From Mesorhizobium sp. B2-7-2 (lineage in GTDB: Bacteria; Pseudomonadota; Alphaproteobacteria; Rhizobiales; Rhizobiaceae): a DNA stretch of 64,000 nucleotides. Each line of letters begins with the position of its first letter. Position 1 is the stretch's first letter. The stretch spans positions 62,001-126,000 of the forward strand of contig NZ_VFTZ01000007.1 in NCBI RefSeq assembly GCF_006440775.1. Direction: 5' to 3'. Under the pieces are notes generated by a model. That model did no database searches. It saw only the letters and a program-made list of their open reading frames with translations, and had not been told where the DNA came from. Positions 18,623 to 28,391 of this stretch are shown piece after piece. Both the position numbers and the translations under genes were made by a program.

Positions 18623-19393
18623 TCAGAGCAGAGGGTCGATGATGGCCGACATTTCCTCAATCGACATCGCCCCTTTGTAGGTCTTTCCATTGATGAAGAA
18701 GGTCGGCGTCGAGTCGACCTTGAACTCGTCCGCTCCGCGTTTCTGGACTGCTCTCACATCGTCCAGAAGTTTCTGGTCCGTCAAGCAGGACTCAAAGGAC
18801 TCCTGTGTAAAACCGGCCAGCTTGGAGATCTGCAGCAGCGCTTCCTTGGTGTTGCTGACACCAACCCAGCTCGGCTGCTGCTTGAACAGCACGTCGACCA
18901 TGGCGAAGTAATTGTCCTTCGAGCAGCGCGCCAGCATGAAGCCGGCCTCGGCGCTCGGGTCGAACGGGAATTCGCGCAGGATGTAACGGGCCTTGCCTGT
19001 GTCGATATATTTGGTCTTCAGCTCAGGGAAAGTGGTCATGGCGAAATGCGCGCAATGCGGGCAGGTCATCGACGCGTATTCAACGATGGTGACCTTGGCG
19101 TCGTCCTTGCCGAGCTGCTTTTCGGGCAGCGCGCCGGGCTTGAGCAGTTCCGCCATGTCGACGGTGCCCTGCGCCTCGGGCACCTGGGCCGCCGCCGGCG
19201 TGGCGGCCGGCTTGGCAGGCGTCGACGGGTTGGCCGGTTTCACATCGGCGGCCTTGGCCTGCTCGCCGGAGTCGCTGCATGCTGCAAGCAGCGCCACCGC
19301 AGGAACAGCAGCCAGCGTGGTCAGAAGGTTTCTGCGAGACAAGCTATTGCCAAACGGGCTTTTGCCAAACGGGGCACGGTTCATGCGAATCAC
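18623..19393 (-). CDS. DsbA-family thioredoxin-fold lipoprotein
   Basis: A 256-residue periplasmic thiol-disulfide protein. The N terminus has a twin-arginine-like SRRNLL (19-24), a hydrophobic stretch and a lipobox LAAC with the acylated Cys at 39. A Pro/Ala-rich linker (about 50-80) leads to a DsbA fold with active site C111-P-H-C114 and the cis-Pro loop STPTFFING. It would oxidise or exchange disulfides in exported proteins while anchored to a membrane. A second ATG at codon 4 is possible. The short duplication PFGK/PFGN near residues 8-16 is visible in the DNA as a repeated GCCAAACGGG. Confidence 0.9.
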   Translation of the reverse strand: MIRMNRAPFGKSPFGNSLSRRNLLTTLAAVPAVALLAACSDSGEQAKAADVKPANPSTPAKPAATPAAAQVPEAQGTVDMAELLKPGALPEKQLGKDDAKVTIVEYASMTCPHCAHFAMTTFPELKTKYIDTGKARYILREFPFDPSAEAGFMLARCSKDNYFAMVDVLFKQQPSWVGVSNTKEALLQISKLAGFTQESFESCLTDQKLLDDVRAVQKRGADEFKVDSTPTFFINGKTYKGAMSIEEMSAIIDPLL

Positions 19394-19538
19394 CTGATAT
19401 CGGTTGGATTTTGCAATGCAAGGGCTAGAAAAGGCGAGAGTTGGCGCGAATTAAGGCATCGCGATCCCCAATCCAATCGGGAAACTCGATCATGAGCATC
19501 ACGAATGCGCGAGATCGGTAACGCATTCATGACGCTTC

Positions 19539-20048
19539 TTACGACCCTTTGGGCTTCCTTTCACCCATAATCGTGGCGCCGAGCCGCTCCAGCGAAGCGC
19601 GCAGGCCGTCATCCTCGATCTTGCCGACCATGCGCGAAAGCTTCGATTTCTCGGCGTCGCTCAAAGGGCGCGGCGCCGGCTTTGGGCGCGCCTTTTGCGA
19701 AAGCACCGGTTTTTGCAGAATCTTGATGCGGCCGACCGCGTTGAAACCCAGGAAGGCGTTGACGCGGTTGATGACCTCGCCGGCCTCGTGCTGCAGATGC
19801 AGCGCAGCCATGCCTTCGCAGGCGATGATCAAGGTCGCCGGCTCGAACGGGTCGTCCTCATGCAGCCGGCGCGGCCACTGGATCTTCTCTGGCCGCGAGT
19901 AGGCGGCAAGGCGCGGTCCGGCGATCTCTTCCCAGGACTGCACCAACCCTATCGAGATGCCGGCGCGCTTCTTCAGCACCGGATCGAGGATCTCGGTCGC
20001 GAGATCGCTCACCGGAACGGGATTGCCGAAGGGCCTTTTCCCTGCCAT
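19539..20048 (-). CDS. DUF721 protein (DciA-like)
   Basis: A 169-residue protein with the DUF721 pattern: a first helix with LATEILDPVLKKRAGIS, then LVQSWEEIAGPRLAAYS (about 35-52), and a beta core ending in a KPVL segment. DciA proteins of this family help to load the replicative helicase in bacteria that lack DnaC; that role here is inferred. The C terminus is basic and probably disordered. It is divergent from mutY with only 32 bp between the start codons, so the two promoters must overlap the genes. Confidence 0.82.
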   Translation of the reverse strand: MAGKRPFGNPVPVSDLATEILDPVLKKRAGISIGLVQSWEEIAGPRLAAYSRPEKIQWPRRLHEDDPFEPATLIIACEGMAALHLQHEAGEVINRVNAFLGFNAVGRIKILQKPVLSQKARPKPAPRPLSDAEKSKLSRMVGKIEDDGLRASLERLGATIMGERKPKGS

Positions 20049-20080
20049 GTGCGTTCTCCAGTCCCCAGCTCATCCGATCA

Positions 20081-21232
20081 ATGACACCGCTCGATCAGAC
20101 CCGCAAGGCATCACAGAAGGCCCCGTCCGGCGATACGGGATCCGGAGATACCAGCAAAGCTGGATCCCGGGATATCGGGGCCCGCCTGCTTGCCTGGTAT
20201 GATGCGCATCATCGCGACCTGCCCTGGCGCGTGACGCCGGGCGCGTTTGCGCGCGGCGAAAGGCCCGACCCCTATCGCGTCTGGTTGTCCGAGGTGATGC
20301 TGCAACAGACCACGGTCGAGGCGGTAAAAGCCTATTTCCGCAATTTCGTCGAGAAATGGCCGACGGTCGAGGCGCTGGCGGCGGCACCCGCCGAGGACGT
20401 GATGAAGGCCTGGGCCGGGCTCGGCTATTATTCCAGGGCGCGCAACCTGAAGGCCTGCGCCGACCTCGTGGCGCTGCGAGGCGGCCGCTTTCCCGACACC
20501 GAGGCGGGCCTGCGCGAATTGCCCGGCATTGGTGCCTACACCGCGGCGGCGATCGCGGCGATCGCCTTCGACCGGCCGGCGGCGGTCGTCGACGGCAATG
20601 TCGAGCGGGTCGTGGCCCGGCTCTATTCAATCGAGACGCCGCTCAGCGAAGCCAAACCGCAAATCCGCGCCCTGGTGGAAAAGCTGGTCCCGCAAACGCG
20701 GCCCGGCGATTTCGCCCAGGCGATGATGGATCTCGGCGCGACGATCTGCACGCCGAAGCGGCCGCGCTGCATGCTGTGCCCGGTGCGCGAGGATTGCAGC
20801 GCCATTCTCAGCGGCGATCCGGAACGCTTTCCGGTCCGCCTGCCGAAGGACGACAAGCCGCTGCGCAAGGGTGCCGCCTTCGTCGCCGAGCGCGATGACG
20901 GCGCCATCCTCTTGCGCAAGCGGCCCGACAAAGGCCTGCTCGGCGGCATGACCGAAGTGCCGACCACCGCCTGGACCGCCAGGGTGGATGGCGCGACGAC
21001 CGCGGACGCCGCGCCTTTTCCCGCCGATTGGCGGCGCGCCGGGCAGATCGGCCACGTCTTCACCCATTTCGCGCTCGAGCTCGACATCTTTCATGCCCAC
21101 GTCAAGCGCGATGCGCCCGACGGGCATTTCTGGTCGCTGGCCCATGAAATTTCCGGGGAAGCGCTGCCCACCGTCATGAAAAAGGTAATCGAGACGGCCA
21201 TACCGGGCGCGACCAAAAAGCAGCAGCATTGA
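20081..21232 (+). CDS. mutY: A/G-specific adenine DNA glycosylase
   Basis: A 383-residue MutY, which removes adenine paired with 8-oxoguanine. Visible are the catalytic Glu in SEVMLQQTTVEAV, the helix-hairpin-helix LPGIGAYTAAAIAAIAF, the catalytic Asp in VVDGNVERV, and the iron-sulfur ligands in the spacing C-x6-C-x2-C-x5-C. A NUDIX-like 8-oxoG recognition domain fills the last 130 residues. The first 35 residues form a low-complexity extension that carries an in-frame DNA palindrome (20136-20169). No other start lies before the conserved LLAWYDAHHRDLPWR block. The HAD gene follows after 10 bp. Confidence 0.97.
   Translation: MTPLDQTRKASQKAPSGDTGSGDTSKAGSRDIGARLLAWYDAHHRDLPWRVTPGAFARGERPDPYRVWLSEVMLQQTTVEAVKAYFRNFVEKWPTVEALAAAPAEDVMKAWAGLGYYSRARNLKACADLVALRGGRFPDTEAGLRELPGIGAYTAAAIAAIAFDRPAAVVDGNVERVVARLYSIETPLSEAKPQIRALVEKLVPQTRPGDFAQAMMDLGATICTPKRPRCMLCPVREDCSAILSGDPERFPVRLPKDDKPLRKGAAFVAERDDGAILLRKRPDKGLLGGMTEVPTTAWTARVDGATTADAAPFPADWRRAGQIGHVFTHFALELDIFHAHVKRDAPDGHFWSLAHEISGEALPTVMKKVIETAIPGATKKQQH
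20136..20169. repeat. In-frame palindrome inside the mutY 5' coding region
   Basis: Outer arms CGGGAT (20136-20141) and ATCCCG (20164-20169) enclose an inner hairpin CCAGC-AAA-GCTGG (20151-20163). It encodes part of the non-conserved GDTSKAG-type extension before the enzyme's first conserved block. It looks like an inserted palindromic element that stayed in frame. Confidence 0.5.
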
Positions 21233-21242
21233 AAGGACCGCA

Positions 21243-21854
21243 ATGACCGAAATCCGCCATATCGTCTTCGACATCGGCAAGGTGCTTATCCATTACGATC
21301 CGGACATTCCGTTCAGCCGCCTGATCCCCGATGCCGAGCAGCGGAAGTGGTTCTTCGACAATGTCTGCACGAGCGCCTGGAACATCGAGCAGGATCGCGG
21401 GCGGACATGGGAAGAGGCCGAGGCGGCGCTGATCGCCGAACATCCCGATCACGCCGAGAACATCCGTAACTTCCGCCGCCACTGGCATGAGATGGTGCCG
21501 CACGCCTATGAGGACAGCGTCGCCGTTATGCTCGGCCTGATCGAGAGGGGTCATGATGTGACGATGCTGACCAACTTCGCCGCCGATACGCTTGCCGAAG
21601 CCAGGCAACGTTTTGATTTCCTCAACCGGCCGCGCGGCGTCACCGTCTCGGGCGAGATCGGCCTGATCAAGCCGGATCAGGCGATCTACGACCATCACGT
21701 CGCCGCATTCGGGCTCAAACCGCCCGCGACATTGTTCATCGACGACAGCCAGAAAAATGTCGATGGCGCCAAAGCGGCAGGCTGGCAGGCCGTGCTGTTC
21801 ACCGACGCCAAGGCGCTTAAAGCAGACCTTGAGCGGCTGGGGATTGCAGCCTGA
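21243..21854 (+). CDS. HAD-family hydrolase (YihX-like)
   Basis: A 203-residue haloacid dehalogenase-type hydrolase. Motif I is FDIGKVL near residue 9, where the second Asp of DxD is replaced by Gly, as in the YihX glucose-1-phosphatase group. Motif II is the T in MLTNF, motif III the Lys in GLIKPD, and motif IV is FIDDSQKN. A helical cap lies between motifs I and II. The likely reaction is hydrolysis of a small phosphomonoester, substrate unknown. AAAGGA sits just upstream of the ATG, and the 10-bp gap after mutY suggests cotranscription. Confidence 0.85.
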   Translation: MTEIRHIVFDIGKVLIHYDPDIPFSRLIPDAEQRKWFFDNVCTSAWNIEQDRGRTWEEAEAALIAEHPDHAENIRNFRRHWHEMVPHAYEDSVAVMLGLIERGHDVTMLTNFAADTLAEARQRFDFLNRPRGVTVSGEIGLIKPDQAIYDHHVAAFGLKPPATLFIDDSQKNVDGAKAAGWQAVLFTDAKALKADLERLGIAA

Positions 21855-21900
21855 TCTGAATCGCTTGCGGCGATCCGTTGATGTTTCAGCTTCAGGCGGA

Positions 21901-23061
<1,161 letters not shown>

Positions 23062-23207
23062 TTACTGACTGTTATGGTTACCGATCAGCGTAAACATTCA
23101 GTGAAGGCTGCAGACGCTTGCGCGGTTTGCGAAGAGCGGCCCGTTGGTGTATGCCGCACCGCTTGGGCCAGCCATGCCATGCTCCCCTTCTCAACTTCCG
23201 GATTGCC

Positions 23208-23897
23208 ATGCCCCAGCCAGACCTTGTCATCTTCGATTGCGACGGCGTGCTCGTCGATTCCGAAATCATCGCCGCGCGCGTCGATGCCGAGCTTCTGACG
23301 TCGGCCGGATTCGAGATTTCGGCCGAGGAGCTTGCCGAGACCTATGCCGGCCTGACCTTCAAGGACATCATGCTGCGGGTCGAGGAGAAGTCGCGAATCC
23401 CATTCCAGGCTTCGCTGATCGACCGCGAGGAAGAACTCGTCGACCGCAAGCTGCGCGCAGACGTGCGCGTCATCGACGGCGCCCGCGAGGCGGTCGCGGC
23501 CGTAACCGCGCCACGCGCCGTCTGCTCCAATTCACGCACCGAGCGGGTTGAATTCATGCTGGAGAAAGTGCGGCTGCTGCCGTTCTTCGCCGGCCGCATC
23601 TTTTCGGGCCTCGATATTCCCAGCAAGAAGACCAAGCCGGCGCCGGACGTGTTCCTCTATGCCGCCGAAAAGCTCGGCGCCAACCCGAAGAACACTTTCG
23701 TGATCGAGGATTCCGTGCACGGCATCGCCGGCGCCAGGGCCGCCGGCATGCGCGTCATCGGCTTCACCGGCGCCGGGCACAGCTATCCGGGCCATGCCGA
23801 TGCGCTAACCGAGGCCGGCGCCGAAACGGTCATCCGGCGCTGGGCGGAGCTCAACAGCACGATCGCGGCGCTGTCGGGGTGGTCCGAGGACGCCTAG
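23208..23897 (+). CDS. HAD-IA family phosphatase (beta-phosphoglucomutase-like)
   Basis: A 229-residue HAD hydrolase with motif I FDCDGVLVDSE (D10, D12), a helical cap, motif II CSNSR, motif III Lys in KTKPAPD, and motif IV FVIEDSVHGIAGARAAG. This arrangement is that of the subfamily I phosphatases and beta-phosphoglucomutases. The substrate is unknown. I chose ATG 23208 because the conserved motif begins directly after it; an upstream in-frame start at 23118 would add 30 residues of no recognisable character. It is divergent from ccrM and convergent with the cupin gene. Confidence 0.88.
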   Translation: MPQPDLVIFDCDGVLVDSEIIAARVDAELLTSAGFEISAEELAETYAGLTFKDIMLRVEEKSRIPFQASLIDREEELVDRKLRADVRVIDGAREAVAAVTAPRAVCSNSRTERVEFMLEKVRLLPFFAGRIFSGLDIPSKKTKPAPDVFLYAAEKLGANPKNTFVIEDSVHGIAGARAAGMRVIGFTGAGHSYPGHADALTEAGAETVIRRWAELNSTIAALSGWSEDA

Positions 23898-23914
23898 AGA
23901 ATTCAAGGATCCGG

Positions 23915-24376
23915 CTACGAGCGCGTCATCAGCGTCGACAGCTGGTCGGTGTCGTAGCGGTTTCGCAGATCGGCGAGCGCTTTCGGATCCGGCGCGCCCT
24001 GCGCCGTGAGTTCGGCAAGCTCTTCGAAATAATGTTCGTGACCGGGCGGAGAGACGGTCATCAGCACGCGCGCCGGCTTCTCGCTGACATTCGTAATGTT
24101 GTGCGGCATTCCCGGCGGGATGAACAGAAAGGTGCCGGGCGTTGCCCGAATCGTTCTGTCGCCGATATGCCATTCACACTCGCCCTCGAGCAGGTAAAAG
24201 GTCTCTTCCTGCACCCGGTGAACGTGTCGCCCGGTGGCGAATTCCGGCGGGATCGTCCAGTCGAACATGCTCGTATGCGTGGTATTTTCATCGGTAACGA
24301 GGAAAGCCATTGGATGGCCACGCAACATGACGCCCTTCTTCTCGTCGGGCATACGGATGACGGCATCAGCGCTCAT
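23915..24376 (-). CDS. Cupin-domain protein
   Basis: A 153-residue single-cupin protein. Motif 1 is H-V-H-x-x-Q-EE-TFYLLEG (from about residue 50) and motif 2 is PPGMPHNITN, so the metal ligands His, His, Glu and His are all present. No enzyme activity can be assigned; family members bind metals, sense small molecules or act on sugars and hydroxamates. A strong GAGGAGG precedes ATG 24376, which rules out the longer reading. It is divergent from the winged-helix regulator, with 109 bp between starts, so that regulator may control it. Confidence 0.85.
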   Translation of the reverse strand: MSADAVIRMPDEKKGVMLRGHPMAFLVTDENTTHTSMFDWTIPPEFATGRHVHRVQEETFYLLEGECEWHIGDRTIRATPGTFLFIPPGMPHNITNVSEKPARVLMTVSPPGHEHYFEELAELTAQGAPDPKALADLRNRYDTDQLSTLMTRS

Positions 24377-24485
24377 ATGATCCTCCTCTGGCAGCGCGCT
24401 TGTTTGCGGCAAGCGTTCGCGCAACATCGGCTGCTCACGCCGGAAAGTCGTGAATCCGTTGCCAAAAATTTGCTAAAAGACTCGA

Positions 24486-26048
24486 ATGACAGCCAGGGGC
24501 GACGCCTACCAGTTCGGCCCGTTCCGCCTCGATCCCGAGGTGGGCATTCTCTTTTATGGGGCCGAGCCGACCATGCTTGGACGACGCGCCGTGGCGCTGC
24601 TGCGGCTCCTGATCCAGAGTGCGGGCCAACCCGTATCGAAGGACGCCCTGATCGAGGCCGGCTGGGGCGGATCGGCGGTTGCCGATAACAATCTGACGGT
24701 TCAGATTGCAGCCCTGCGCCGGACTCTGGCCGACGCGGCGAATGTCGCGAGTTGGATCGAGACGCTGCCACGCCGCGGCTACCGCTATGTCGGACCGGCC
24801 GTCGCCACCAATCTTCCCGACACCTCGGCCACCACCCGCGCCGCGTCGGCGCCGAGCTTACCTGAGAAACCCTCGATCGCGGTCCTGCCGTTCTCGAATT
24901 TGAGCGGCGACCCGCAGCAGGAGTATTTTGCCGATGGGATGGTGGACGACATCATCACAGGCCTGGCACGCATCAAATGGCTGTTCGTCATCGCCCGAAA
25001 CTCGAGCTTCAGCTACAAGGGTCGCGCCATCGACGTGAAGCAGGTCGGCCGCGAGCTTGGCGTTCGCTATGTCCTCGAAGGCAGCGTGCGCAAGGCCGGC
25101 GGCAGCGTGCGTGTTACCGCGCAAATGATCGATGCTTCGACCGGCGCTCATGTCTGGGCCGAGCGCTACGATCGCAGCTCCGAAGACATCTTTGCGCTCC
25201 AAGACGAGATCGCACTGGCAGCAGTAGGAGCGATTGCGCCGAGCGTGCGGAAAGCCGAAATCGAACGAGTCAAGCGCAAGCGCCCCGACAGTCTCGACGC
25301 CTACGATCTCGTGCTGCAGGCCCAGCCTGACGTGGATTCAGGCATGCCGGATCAGGTGACCAGGGCGCTGGTGCTTCTCGAGCGTGCGCTCGCGCTCGAG
25401 CCGGCCTATGCACTGGCGCATGGCAATGCCGCGATGTGCCATCATTGCCTGTTCCTTCGCGCCGGCCTGCAGGAGATCAACCGTGCGTCTTCGATCCGCC
25501 ACGCGCGGTCGGCCATCGTCCACGGGCAGGATGATGCGCTCGCCCTCACATGGGCGGGCTTTTCCATCGGAATGGATGCGCATAATCGCGCCGGCGCATT
25601 CGCGGCATTGGAAGCTGCGCTTGCCATCAGCCCGTCATCGGCGCTGACCTACATTCTCGGCAGCGTCATGCTCGGATGGAGCGGTGAAGCAGAGCGCGCG
25701 ATAGAGTGGAGCGAGCAGGGCTTACGGCTGAGCCCGTTCGATTCATGGGCCTGGGCCGCATTTGACGCGCAGGCGATGAGCCATTTGCTGCGCGGCCGCT
25801 ACGAAGAAGCTTGCCGTGCTGCCTACAAGTCCGTCCAAGCCAATCCGGCGCACAGTATCACCTATGTGCAATTGGCCGCCGCGCTGGCCAAGCTTGGCCG
25901 ATTGGACGAAGCGAGGGCGGCCGCCGCCCGCGTGATCGAGCTTCAGCCTGGCTTTCGCTACAGCCGCCAGTTTGCAGGCGTGAATTGCGCGCCCGCGCTC
26001 GCGCAGGCTCTTGGCAGCGCATTACGGGCAGCCGGATTACCTGAGTAG
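24486..26048 (+). CDS. Winged-helix regulator with TolB-like and TPR domains (CadC/adenylate-cyclase-associated type)
   Basis: A 520-residue protein. Residues 1-100 form an OmpR/CadC-type winged helix (FRLDPEVGILF, LLRLLIQSAGQPVSKDALI, and the wing TLPRRGYRYVGP). Residues about 125-240 match the TolB-like segment often found in this architecture (SIAVLPFSNLSGDP, FADGMVDDIITGLARI, VRYVLEGSVRK). Residues about 270-515 are TPR-like helical repeats. No membrane span is seen, so unlike CadC it should be soluble. Proteins of this build are common in rhizobia, and their signals are mostly unknown. The likely target is the divergent cupin gene and itself. Confidence 0.85.
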   Translation: MTARGDAYQFGPFRLDPEVGILFYGAEPTMLGRRAVALLRLLIQSAGQPVSKDALIEAGWGGSAVADNNLTVQIAALRRTLADAANVASWIETLPRRGYRYVGPAVATNLPDTSATTRAASAPSLPEKPSIAVLPFSNLSGDPQQEYFADGMVDDIITGLARIKWLFVIARNSSFSYKGRAIDVKQVGRELGVRYVLEGSVRKAGGSVRVTAQMIDASTGAHVWAERYDRSSEDIFALQDEIALAAVGAIAPSVRKAEIERVKRKRPDSLDAYDLVLQAQPDVDSGMPDQVTRALVLLERALALEPAYALAHGNAAMCHHCLFLRAGLQEINRASSIRHARSAIVHGQDDALALTWAGFSIGMDAHNRAGAFAALEAALAISPSSALTYILGSVMLGWSGEAERAIEWSEQGLRLSPFDSWAWAAFDAQAMSHLLRGRYEEACRAAYKSVQANPAHSITYVQLAAALAKLGRLDEARAAAARVIELQPGFRYSRQFAGVNCAPALAQALGSALRAAGLPE

Positions 26049-26107
26049 ACGACGAACACGTTTGTTTCGTTGGCCAGCGAGATGCCGTTGTTGTTTCCTG
26101 CCGTTGC

Positions 26108-26851
26108 TCAGTTCGTCGCCGGAGCGCGCTTCTTCCCCTTGCCTTTCGGCTTGTCGGCCGCGGCGACCGGCGTGTTCTCGTCATAGCCGGCATAGGCCTG
26201 GTAGTCGCGCGCGGTCGGCTCAGGCACCACGACGTTGTTGTCGACGAAGACGAACTGGGTAGCGGCCGATGGGTCGGTAATCTGCACCTGGTACGGATGC
26301 AGCTGTGAATAAAGCACCTCGTCGCCATGCTGAACCGCGATGCGGATCGGCATGGTGACGGTGCCGGGCGCGAACATCGGCCCCGGCACGACCTTGCCGG
26401 CGACGGCTATCTTCATCGACATCTGGCCGTTGGCATGGGTGCAATCGCGCGTCACGTCGGTGATCGACGCCTGGTAGATGATCCTTGACGGATCGCGATT
26501 GGGATCGACGGGTTGGCCGTTAGGTCCGACCTGCGCGGCCGCGGCGGCTGCCTGGGCCTCGGCGTCGGCCGCGGCGTCAACCTTCTTTTTCTTGGGCTTC
26601 GCCGTCGTGCCTTTGGCATAGGTGTTGAAATAGGCGGTGCCGTCGCGCAGCGTCACCTTCGGACAATAGGCGCGCAGCTGGCTGGCGAGGATCTTGGGAT
26701 CCTGCGGCGGCGGCGGCGCGACGGGATCCTTCTTGGTTAAACCAAAGTTAAGAATACCATTGTCGCTCGATTGGCAGCCGGCGGCGGCAAGCATAAAGCC
26801 GGTGAGCGCCAGACCCGCGACAAAACGACGGTTGACCGAATAAAACCCCAT
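26108..26851 (-). CDS. Putative lipoprotein of unknown function
   Basis: A 247-residue secreted protein. Starting at ATG 26851, which is preceded by an AGGGAAG-type site, it has a basic start, a hydrophobic core and a lipobox AAGC near residue 26. The mature part holds a Lys-rich and Ala-rich low-complexity stretch (about 85-115). A beta-rich core follows with SIITDV-like and FVFVDNNVVVPEP segments. The C terminus is basic. The upstream reading to 26938 adds 29 residues that hide the signal peptide and is unlikely. I do not recognise the family. It is divergent from thrC. Confidence 0.7.
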   Translation of the reverse strand: MGFYSVNRRFVAGLALTGFMLAAAGCQSSDNGILNFGLTKKDPVAPPPPQDPKILASQLRAYCPKVTLRDGTAYFNTYAKGTTAKPKKKKVDAAADAEAQAAAAAAQVGPNGQPVDPNRDPSRIIYQASITDVTRDCTHANGQMSMKIAVAGKVVPGPMFAPGTVTMPIRIAVQHGDEVLYSQLHPYQVQITDPSAATQFVFVDNNVVVPEPTARDYQAYAGYDENTPVAAADKPKGKGKKRAPATN

Positions 26852-26979
26852 GAAACTGCACTTCCCTCTCACAAAGCCGGTGACGTATAGCAACCGCGCG
26901 GCAAAAATGCGACTGAGCAGGCTCGGAAAATTAACCAATTGCCGTGGATGACTCGACCGGCAGCAATAGGCCTTTGACG

Positions 26980-28377
26980 ATGCAATATGTGAGTACCCGC
27001 GGGGATGCGCCCGCGCTTGGATTTTCCGACGCTGTGCTGGCCGGCCTGGCGCGCGACGGCGGGCTTTACGTGCCGCGCGAGTGGCCGCAGTTTTCGGCCG
27101 CCGACATCCGCGCCATGCGCGGCCTTGCCTATCCGGACCTGGCCATCCGCGTGCTAACGCCGTTCCTCGGCGGCGAGATCGCGGCGCCCGTCTTCGAGCG
27201 GCTGGTGCGCGAGGCCTATGCGACTTTCCGGCATGAGGCCGTCTGCCCGCTGGTGCAGACCGGGAAAAACACCTTCATCCTCGAGCTGTTCCACGGCCCG
27301 ACGCTGGCCTTCAAGGACGTGGCGATGCAGTTGCTGGCGCGGCTGATGGACCATGTGCTGTCAGAACGGGGCAAACGCGCCACCATCGTCGGCGCGACCT
27401 CGGGCGACACCGGGGGTGCCGCGATCGACGCATTCTCCGGCCGCGACCGCACCGACATCTTCATCCTGTTCCCGCACGGCAAGGTCTCGCCGGTGCAGCA
27501 GCGCCAGATGACGACGTCGAGCGCGGCAAACGTCCATGCGCTGTCGGTCGAGGGCAATTTCGACGACTGCCAGGGCCTGGTTAAGGACATGTTCAACGAC
27601 CATGCCTTTCGCGACAGGGTGTCGCTGTCGGGCGTCAATTCGATCAACTGGGCCCGCATCATGGCCCAGATCGTCTATTATTTCTCGTCCGCATTATCGC
27701 TTGGCGCGCCCGACAGGCCGGTCTCCTTCACCGTGCCGACCGGCAATTTCGGCGATATTTTCGCCGGCTACGCCGCCAAGCGCATAGGCCTGCCGATCGA
27801 GCGGCTGATTATCGCCACCAACGACAACGACATCCTGGCGCGCACGCTGGCGAGCGGCAAATACCGCACCAAGGGCGTGTTCGCCACGACCTCGCCGTCG
27901 ATGGACATCCAGGTGTCGTCTAATTTCGAGCGGCTGCTGTTCGAGGCCGCGGGCCGCAATGCCGAGACGGTGCGGCGCTACATGAACGGCCTGAAGCAGT
28001 CGGGCGCCTTCACCATCGAGGAGGGCGAGCTAAAGCGCATCCGCGCCGAGTTCGACGCCGGCCGCGCTAGCGTCGACGAGGTCGCCGCCACCATTCGCGC
28101 GACGCTCGAGGCGAGCAACTACCTGCTCGATCCGCATACGGCCGCCGCCGTTCATGTCGCCGCCGCCCAGGACTCCGGCGCGGTGCCCATGGTGGTGCTC
28201 GGCACCGCGCATCCGGCGAAATTCCCGGCGGCGGTCGAGGCCGCGAGCGGCATCACCCCTGCCCTGCCCGCATGGCTAGGCGGCTTGATGACAGCCGACG
28301 AAAAATACACGATACTTCCATCCGACTTGAAAATGGTGGAAGATTACGTGAGCCGCCACTCGCGGGCGGCGCGTTAA
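26980..28377 (+). CDS. thrC: Threonine synthase
   Basis: A 465-residue PLP enzyme that converts O-phosphohomoserine to threonine. The N-terminal YVSTRG and DGGLYVP blocks, the PLP lysine in HGPTLAFKDVAMQLL, and the phosphate loop GATSGDTGGAA are all present. ATG 26980 begins the conserved YVSTRG block; a GTG at 26944 would add 12 residues. Its partner homoserine kinase (thrB) lies 11 kb away. The M16 protease gene follows after 14 bp with its ribosome site touching the thrC stop, so the two are probably cotranscribed. Confidence 0.97.
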   Translation: MQYVSTRGDAPALGFSDAVLAGLARDGGLYVPREWPQFSAADIRAMRGLAYPDLAIRVLTPFLGGEIAAPVFERLVREAYATFRHEAVCPLVQTGKNTFILELFHGPTLAFKDVAMQLLARLMDHVLSERGKRATIVGATSGDTGGAAIDAFSGRDRTDIFILFPHGKVSPVQQRQMTTSSAANVHALSVEGNFDDCQGLVKDMFNDHAFRDRVSLSGVNSINWARIMAQIVYYFSSALSLGAPDRPVSFTVPTGNFGDIFAGYAAKRIGLPIERLIIATNDNDILARTLASGKYRTKGVFATTSPSMDIQVSSNFERLLFEAAGRNAETVRRYMNGLKQSGAFTIEEGELKRIRAEFDAGRASVDEVAATIRATLEASNYLLDPHTAAAVHVAAAQDSGAVPMVVLGTAHPAKFPAAVEAASGITPALPAWLGGLMTADEKYTILPSDLKMVEDYVSRHSRAAR

Positions 28378-28391
28378 GGAGTACTTGCCAT

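Noticed and set aside
26731..26746. TTAA-N7-TTAA, a full CtrA-type box
   Set aside because: It lies inside the coding region of the lipoprotein gene, about 110 bp into the reading frame, where a chance match is more likely than a control site.
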